A DNA stretch of 10,445 nucleotides from CAZFYZ01 sp964523735 (GTDB taxonomy: Bacteria; Armatimonadota; UBA5829), in assembly GCA_964523735.1 (NCBI GenBank), contig CAZFYZ010000120.1, positions 1 through 10,445 of the forward strand, in the 5' to 3' direction. The position numbers were made by a program, and so were the translations under genes. The notes beneath the pieces are model-generated. The model did not search any database. It had not been told where the DNA came from and saw nothing but the letters and a program-made list of their open reading frames with translations. Shown here piece after piece: positions 5,995-10,445 of this stretch (the stretch's first letter is position 1; each line of letters starts with the position of its first letter).

Positions 5995-8817
5995 TCAGAT
6001 GGGCTCGTCGTCCGTCGAGACTGCCGTGCTGACATTGACGCTGGTGAGCCCCAGATCCGTGAGAGCCTGGCGAAGCTCCGCGGTGAGCGTAGCCGTGTCC
6101 GACGAGGAGGTTCCGCTGAACTGAATAGTCACGCTCAGGTCATTGCAGGCCGTCCGCAACTTCGGGATAAGCTTGGTGCCGAGACGATTCCAGACTTCCG
6201 GAGGTATGCTGCCGCGTACAGTGATGGCTTTCCTCGGACCGGCCTCTGTGGTCACTGCTGGCTGGTCGGTTTCCGCAACGGGGCTCTGTGCTGTCGCCCC
6301 GCTCGGCGGTGGCTGAAGCACGAGTTCGTCATTAGGGCGTTCCCCCCGGCTCTCCTTGCCTTCGGGCACTTCCGCGCGGTCCGTCGCTACGGCAGCGGCT
6401 GCTTTCGTGAGCAAGAACACGTCTGGTTCGAAGCACACCTCTGCGGATCCTACCGGTTCTCTGAACCAGACGCGCGAATACGTTCCATCGGCTCTGCGCC
6501 CTGAGGCCAATCCGAAATCCCCTGCCTGCACGAACTCCGGTATCTTCCGTCGAAGAACCTCGTCGGGGTCGATTAGCCTGGTTAGCGAGCCGTCCAAGAA
6601 GCATTTCCGGAGAGATGCGAGCGGCCATGCTCCGTTCTCCCGAAATGGTTGTGGCCAAGACCGCTCAATGTAGCCCGCCCCCACTTGCTCATTGAGAAGC
6701 GCTTGCGACTTCAGGGCAGCGATGACGCGCCCGCACAATGTCTCTCCAGAACTCGCATGACCGGCGCCAAGGTCTATCACGCCTAGGCCATCCGATGAAG
6801 CACTATCGAAGTAGGCGACATAGCGGTAGCTCGCCCAGACTTCATCCCTAACGTCTCCCTCTGAAGTGGTCACGCTGCTCTGAATGCTAGCACGGTCCTC
6901 GGAGCTGAAGTCTGCACCAAGAGACCCGGTCCGCTCTTCGTGTTGGACTCGCTTCCAGGCAAGCATCTGCTCCACCTTTTCTCGCAATTCGCGTCCGGGT
7001 TTCTTTGCACACCAGATAATGGCCGCTGGATAGAGCCGACCAGAGCTGCCGCGATCCTTCGCCCAGGATGCTATCCGTTCGCGTATCGCACCTTTCTCCC
7101 ATACGTCGGTCGGATCCAGAACTGCGACTGCGAGCTTAGGGGAATCAGCCACTCCGCTCGAGTCATCGGGGAAGAAGACCAACGGAACGTTCGCACCGTG
7201 CTCGAACTCCTTCTTCACCGCATCTTCAGTGGCGTCCGCGATCTCAGTGTCATCAAGCGATGCTCTTCGATCACTTACAACCTTCTTGAGTGTAGGCTGA
7301 TGGCCAAATCTGTAGCCATCGGAACCGACACGGCGCAGGAAAAAGCACTTCTCGTTAAGAGCTATGGTTGCCGTATCGATGCTGGTCGTATCAAGGCCCG
7401 GTCCGCCAAGCGCAAACCGAAGCTCCGGCAGGTGCGCTGCCTTGTCAGCCATGCCACCGGATGACTCGAACAGAACCGTGGTCGCGGTGCGCAGATGAAT
7501 GCTGCTCAGTTCACCCGATGCTCCCGCAAGAGTGTCGAGCGCTCTTGCGTGGCCCTGCTCACCCGCGATATCCGCATCGATGGCGCCAACGAGTCTCGGC
7601 TCTCCCAGTTGTCCCAGGATCGCAGCCCGGAAATGCGGATCGTGAAGCGGTGCTGAGCCCAAAGTAATAAGCGGCTCTCTTCGAGCCTGGCGGTAATGCT
7701 CCGGCGAGACAATAGATATCCACTGTGCCAGCATCGCAAGCGTGCCACGAGTCTGCTGATACTGACGAAGCGCCTGCCATTTGCGTTGAAAGACTGAGAT
7801 CGTGGCCGGGTGGAACGGATAGCAGGCCTCGAACCTGGAGGTCAGATATTCCTTAGCCTTGGCCTCGGTAGCGGCAGTGTCGACGGCTGTCCACTCTGGC
7901 GGCAGCTGTGCTCTGCGCTCGTAGCACCAGTCCGCGTAGGCCCGCGCGATCTTCTTCCTGGTCCTCTCCGGCCCCAAGTCCTCGAACAGCCTGCGGCGAA
8001 TGACCTCGCTGATCTCGGCCTCATCGTTGACGATGAGGTCTTTCGCCACTCGCTTTGTGATCTTGACAATCTTCTCTTGCCACGCCATATCGTAGTCGGT
8101 CATCTCGACCTGGCTCCTGGGCAGACTGATCACTGCGACGCCGCACTCGGTGCCGGTCATCGATACAGTCAGATTCTGTGTGAATGCGTGGAACGCATCG
8201 GCCATCCCTCGGTGTCGATTGACGAAGTTCAGCACCTCATCGAAAAGCACCAGCACGCACCCGCCGGCAGCACCAAACAAGCGAGCGAGAGACTCCGTCC
8301 CTGGCGGAGTGGTGGCTGCGGCACTGCCCAGAGCCGATACTCCGGCATCTCCGGCGAGCTGGCGGGCGATATCGATCCATGGGGTCTCACGACCAGGTTG
8401 CGGGTCCCACGCATTGCCCACAAAGACGGCGACCCTGGGCTCCGGCAAGGAACTCAGTCCTGCGTTGCGCAGAAGCTCGCGTACGTCCTCACGATTGCAG
8501 ATCTGGTCACGGTTCCTCGCAAGGTGGAAGAGAGTGGTAAGCGTATGAGTCTTGCCGCCGCCGAACTGGGTGATCAGTGTAAGAACTGGAGCTGAATTCT
8601 CCGTCCGACCAGACAGTCGCCGCAGCACCATACCACTGTGTTCCCGCAGTGCCCGCGTAAGAACTGTACGGTCCATGAACTTGCTGGCATCGCGGTAGTC
8701 TTCCGGAGCTGTGCCGGCAACAACCTGCTCGAGCGCGATAGCGAACTCGTCAGGGTTGAACGATCGCCCCTCCCGGACCTCCCTGCGGGGTGTTACTGTC
8801 TTGTACCAGGGTTCCAT
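5995..8817 (-). CDS. DUF499-family AAA-type ATPase of a defence operon
   Basis: The product is 940 residues, a usual full length for DUF499 (COG1483) ATPases. The start is firm: ATG at 8817 with AGGAG nine bases upstream in a 14-base gap after the preceding gene. The N-terminus 'MEPWYKTVTPRREVREGRSFNPD' is family-like. Walker A is TQFGGGKTH (about 83-91), the DUF499-typical form; Walker B is CVLVLFDEVL (187-196) with Asp193-Glu194; a sensor-like strand GVAVISLPRSQ follows (226-236). The middle is helical with a 'CYPFHPATISVFQRKWQ' box. A Glu/Pro-rich linker (about 790-845) precedes a small C-terminal alpha/beta domain. These ATPases accompany DUF1156 methylases in defence islands and probably power DNA handling by the complex; the exact task is not known to me. 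It is the third gene of the minus-strand operon. No frameshift or missing motif is seen. Confidence 0.9.
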   Translation of the reverse strand: MEPWYKTVTPRREVREGRSFNPDEFAIALEQVVAGTAPEDYRDASKFMDRTVLTRALREHSGMVLRRLSGRTENSAPVLTLITQFGGGKTHTLTTLFHLARNRDQICNREDVRELLRNAGLSSLPEPRVAVFVGNAWDPQPGRETPWIDIARQLAGDAGVSALGSAAATTPPGTESLARLFGAAGGCVLVLFDEVLNFVNRHRGMADAFHAFTQNLTVSMTGTECGVAVISLPRSQVEMTDYDMAWQEKIVKITKRVAKDLIVNDEAEISEVIRRRLFEDLGPERTRKKIARAYADWCYERRAQLPPEWTAVDTAATEAKAKEYLTSRFEACYPFHPATISVFQRKWQALRQYQQTRGTLAMLAQWISIVSPEHYRQARREPLITLGSAPLHDPHFRAAILGQLGEPRLVGAIDADIAGEQGHARALDTLAGASGELSSIHLRTATTVLFESSGGMADKAAHLPELRFALGGPGLDTTSIDTATIALNEKCFFLRRVGSDGYRFGHQPTLKKVVSDRRASLDDTEIADATEDAVKKEFEHGANVPLVFFPDDSSGVADSPKLAVAVLDPTDVWEKGAIRERIASWAKDRGSSGRLYPAAIIWCAKKPGRELREKVEQMLAWKRVQHEERTGSLGADFSSEDRASIQSSVTTSEGDVRDEVWASYRYVAYFDSASSDGLGVIDLGAGHASSGETLCGRVIAALKSQALLNEQVGAGYIERSWPQPFRENGAWPLASLRKCFLDGSLTRLIDPDEVLRRKIPEFVQAGDFGLASGRRADGTYSRVWFREPVGSAEVCFEPDVFLLTKAAAAVATDRAEVPEGKESRGERPNDELVLQPPPSGATAQSPVAETDQPAVTTEAGPRKAITVRGSIPPEVWNRLGTKLIPKLRTACNDLSVTIQFSGTSSSDTATLTAELRQALTDLGLTSVNVSTAVSTDDEPI

Positions 8818-8831
8818 TCAGTTGGTCTCCT

Positions 8832-9784
8832 CTACGGCTTTCTCATGCGTCTAAACAGCTCGACAGCGGGCTGCTTCAGTCTCGTCAGGTTTGCATAGGC
8901 CACTGGCGCGAATCCGTCGTTGCCTGAGAACATGCGGTACCGGAGCCCATCGCTGACAATCACATCGCAAGGCACTCCGAGCGATTGCACGTATCCTTTG
9001 GCTTGCACTAAAGCACCTTCCACGCCAGCACCCAACCGCTTGGCTTCGATGATGAACTTGCAGTTCTCAGCGGTGCGCGGCAGGATAGCAAAGACAGCAG
9101 TATCGATCCACCGCCATTTCACCGCGATGCACTCCGGCGGCCATCCCAGTGCTCTGAGAAACGGCACGATGAAATGCGTCACGAGCTCGTCTTCGGCAGG
9201 AGGCTCCCCGAAGCTCTGCCGGTCTGGGAAGAGGCAAGCGAGGTCAAGCGCCTGTCCCACCACGTCCTGAAGCTCCTCTGGAACTGCGTCTAGCGGTGGC
9301 TCGTCGGGCGGAAGCTCCGGCAACACAGCGGCCTGCCAGTCCGTTGGCGGCGNNNNNNNNNNCGAACGTAGTCCTGAACTGCTGAACTCCGAACGGCAGA
9401 GAACCGACCTCTGGTAAACGCTCCCGGCCCAAAGTCGTAGTCCTCGGGCAGCCTGAACCAGCGGACCCGTCGGCAGTGCTGAAGGTCGAAGCCACATACG
9501 TCGTCAAAGCGATCCTCATACGAATACTCGCCGGCAACAAGCCCCACGGCGCGAATGGCGGTCGGCGTCGAGCGCAGTAGTATGGCATCGCCGACCGACA
9601 CGCTCTCGGCGAACCACCTTACCCAATCGCATTCCGCGAAGTTCCCCTGATACCGATCAGGCGCGTACGGCCCTGAATCGCCTGGCCATAGCAACGAGAC
9701 GCAGTGCTGCATACAGAACTCCGACACGGAGTCGGCCATCGCCGCGGGCGGCGAAATCTGCCATACCTTGCCCACTTGGACCAT
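8832..9784 (-). CDS. EVE-like modified-base reader fused to PD-(D/E)xK (HsdR_N-like) nuclease, split by assembly gap
   Basis: Two frames joined across ten Ns make one gene. The N-terminal piece starts at ATG 9784, with AGGAG overlapping the upstream stop, and looks like an EVE/PUA-type domain: an aromatic-rich start, then 'CDWVRWFAESVSVGDAILLR', then 'RAVGLVAGEYSYEDRF' and 'CRRVRWFRLPEDYDF'. EVE domains bind modified bases in DNA or RNA. The C-terminal piece (9352-8832) has a Pro/Glu linker, a helix 'EDELVTHFIVPFLRALGW', then the nuclease core: Asp in WIDTAVF (codon 9102-9104), and Glu and Lys in FIIEAKRL (9045-9047, 9039-9041), followed by the Gln-bearing helix ALVQAKGYVQSL typical of HsdR_N. 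The active site looks complete. The two frames do not match with exactly ten Ns, which I read as an arbitrary gap size. About 315 residues in all. The gene lies between the methylase and the ATPase and is likely the restriction arm of the system. EVE part less sure than nuclease part. Confidence 0.75.
9353..9362. other. Assembly gap (10 Ns)
   Basis: Ten unknown bases interrupt the EVE-nuclease gene. For the two flanking frames to join, the true gap must be 2 more than a multiple of 3 (for example 8 or 11 bases). The fixed size of ten looks like a scaffold filler, not a measured length. Confidence 0.95.
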
Positions 9785-9789
9785 CGCTC

Positions 9790-10445
9790 CTATCTTCGCA
9801 CCCCGAGCAGCATCGCGTCCACCAATCGCTTCTCCTCACTGTCCTTGGGGTAGAGCGCCGAGAGAGCATTGGCGAGGCGAAGGAAGTCGGGGCCTCGGTC
9901 GAGCTCGGAGTCTATCAGGGCTCGGAGGGCGGCGGCGCGACCGCTGCGCTGGAGAAGCATTGCTGCGTGGACCCGGTCAAGGGTCGTCGCTTCGCGTCGG
10001 ACCTCGCCGACTGACCCACTCCGAGAAGCCCGGCCTCGGCCTCGGATCGCGGGTGTCAGGCTTGAACGCTCATCGCCGAACAGCGTCATCTGCTCGCCCC
10101 GGGCGACGGCTGCTTCGATATGCGCGGCCATCGCCGATGCACCTTCCTCGCCGAATAGAGCCTTTGCCCGTTCGGCTATGGGCAGCAGCCGTACTACACC
10201 TTTCTCGGTCTCGATGATCCGGTCTTCCCAGTCCTCGAGGTGAATGCCAAGCGGTTGCGAAAAACGGCGCACCACGTCGTAGAGCAGGCCGAACCCGCTC
10301 TTCTTCTTACCAGAGCTACCGTCCTCATCGTCATCGTCGGTACCGTCGTTGACCTCGGTCACAGCCTCGCCGTTGCCGCCATTGGTGGCCTGCAGAGTCC
10401 ATAGGAATAATGCGGTCAGACGAGAGTCTTCTTCCAGTGCGCCCG
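9790..10445 (-). CDS. DUF1156-type adenine-specific DNA methylase, C-terminal part (runs off right edge)
   Basis: The frame is open from the right edge to a TAG at 9792-9790, giving 218 codons; an internal GTG at 10362 is not the start, because the frame continues upstream with family-like sequence (LEEDSRLTALFLWTLQAT). After an acidic, low-complexity linker (VNDGTDDDDEDG) come the conserved helical boxes I associate with the end of DUF1156 (COG1743) methylases: YDVVRRFSQPLGIHLEDW, IIETEKGVVRLLPIAERAK and, at the end, LDRVHAAMLLQRSGR and DFLRLANALSALYPKDSEEK. The catalytic motifs (SAM-binding and NPPY/DPPY-type) lie outside the window. The stop is five bases from the next ATG and overlaps its ribosome binding site, so the two genes are translationally close. 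In related loci this enzyme would mark the host DNA, while partners act on foreign DNA; that role is inferred from neighbours. Confidence 0.75.
   Translation of the reverse strand, partial: GALEEDSRLTALFLWTLQATNGGNGEAVTEVNDGTDDDDEDGSSGKKKSGFGLLYDVVRRFSQPLGIHLEDWEDRIIETEKGVVRLLPIAERAKALFGEEGASAMAAHIEAAVARGEQMTLFGDERSSLTPAIRGRGRASRSGSVGEVRREATTLDRVHAAMLLQRSGRAAALRALIDSELDRGPDFLRLANALSALYPKDSEEKRLVDAMLLGVRR

Noticed and set aside
5809..8595. Long plus-strand frames (231, 174 and 261 residues) opposite the DUF499 gene and its downstream flank
   Set aside because: The DUF499 frame carries Walker A and B and full family length; the opposite frames show no motif.
1..10445. CRISPR array, rRNA or insertion-sequence ends
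   Set aside because: No regularly spaced repeats, no rRNA-like sequence and no transposase with terminal inverted repeats were seen.

Overview
The window looks like an accessory or defence region of a fairly GC-rich bacterium, probably from a draft or metagenomic assembly, because a run of ten Ns sits at 9353-9362. Starts mostly have clear AGGAG-type ribosome binding sites. No gene here fixes the taxon, so I do not name one.

Left part (1-3470): the left edge holds the first 95 codons of a leftward serine-recombinase-like gene whose catalytic Arg position reads Ser. About 650 bases without a convincing gene follow. A clear sigma70-type promoter (853-880) overlapped by inverted repeats then drives a YbjN-like gene (936-1715). 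Downstream, with a structured 141-base leader, is a DndB/DGQHR-family gene (1857-3080) that ends at a strong hairpin. A 339-base intergenic stretch with small repeats comes next.

Middle (3470-5500): a small unrecognised gene (3470-3694, minus) is divergent from a full-length large serine recombinase (3747-5387, plus), with a short shared control region between them. A hairpin at 5429-5456 separates the recombinase from convergent minus-strand genes.

Right part (5489-10445), minus strand, read right to left: the C-terminal part of a DUF1156-type adenine DNA methylase (runs off the right edge); a gene fusing an EVE-like modified-base reader to a PD-(D/E)xK HsdR_N-like nuclease domain (split by the assembly gap); a 940-residue DUF499 AAA-type ATPase; and a decayed C-terminal piece of a second DNA methyltransferase. 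The first three are 5-14 bases apart, each with its own ribosome binding site, so they form one operon. It looks like a modification-dependent defence system: methylase, modified-DNA-reading nuclease and ATPase motor. The helicase often found with DUF499/DUF1156 is not seen; where it might lie there is a methylase remnant and then the recombinase. A plausible reading is that a serine-recombinase element carrying the YbjN/DndB-like cargo inserted beside or into the defence operon.

The best candidate for something undescribed is the DUF1156 - EVE/PD-(D/E)xK - DUF499 arrangement. The YbjN-like plus DGQHR pair is second.
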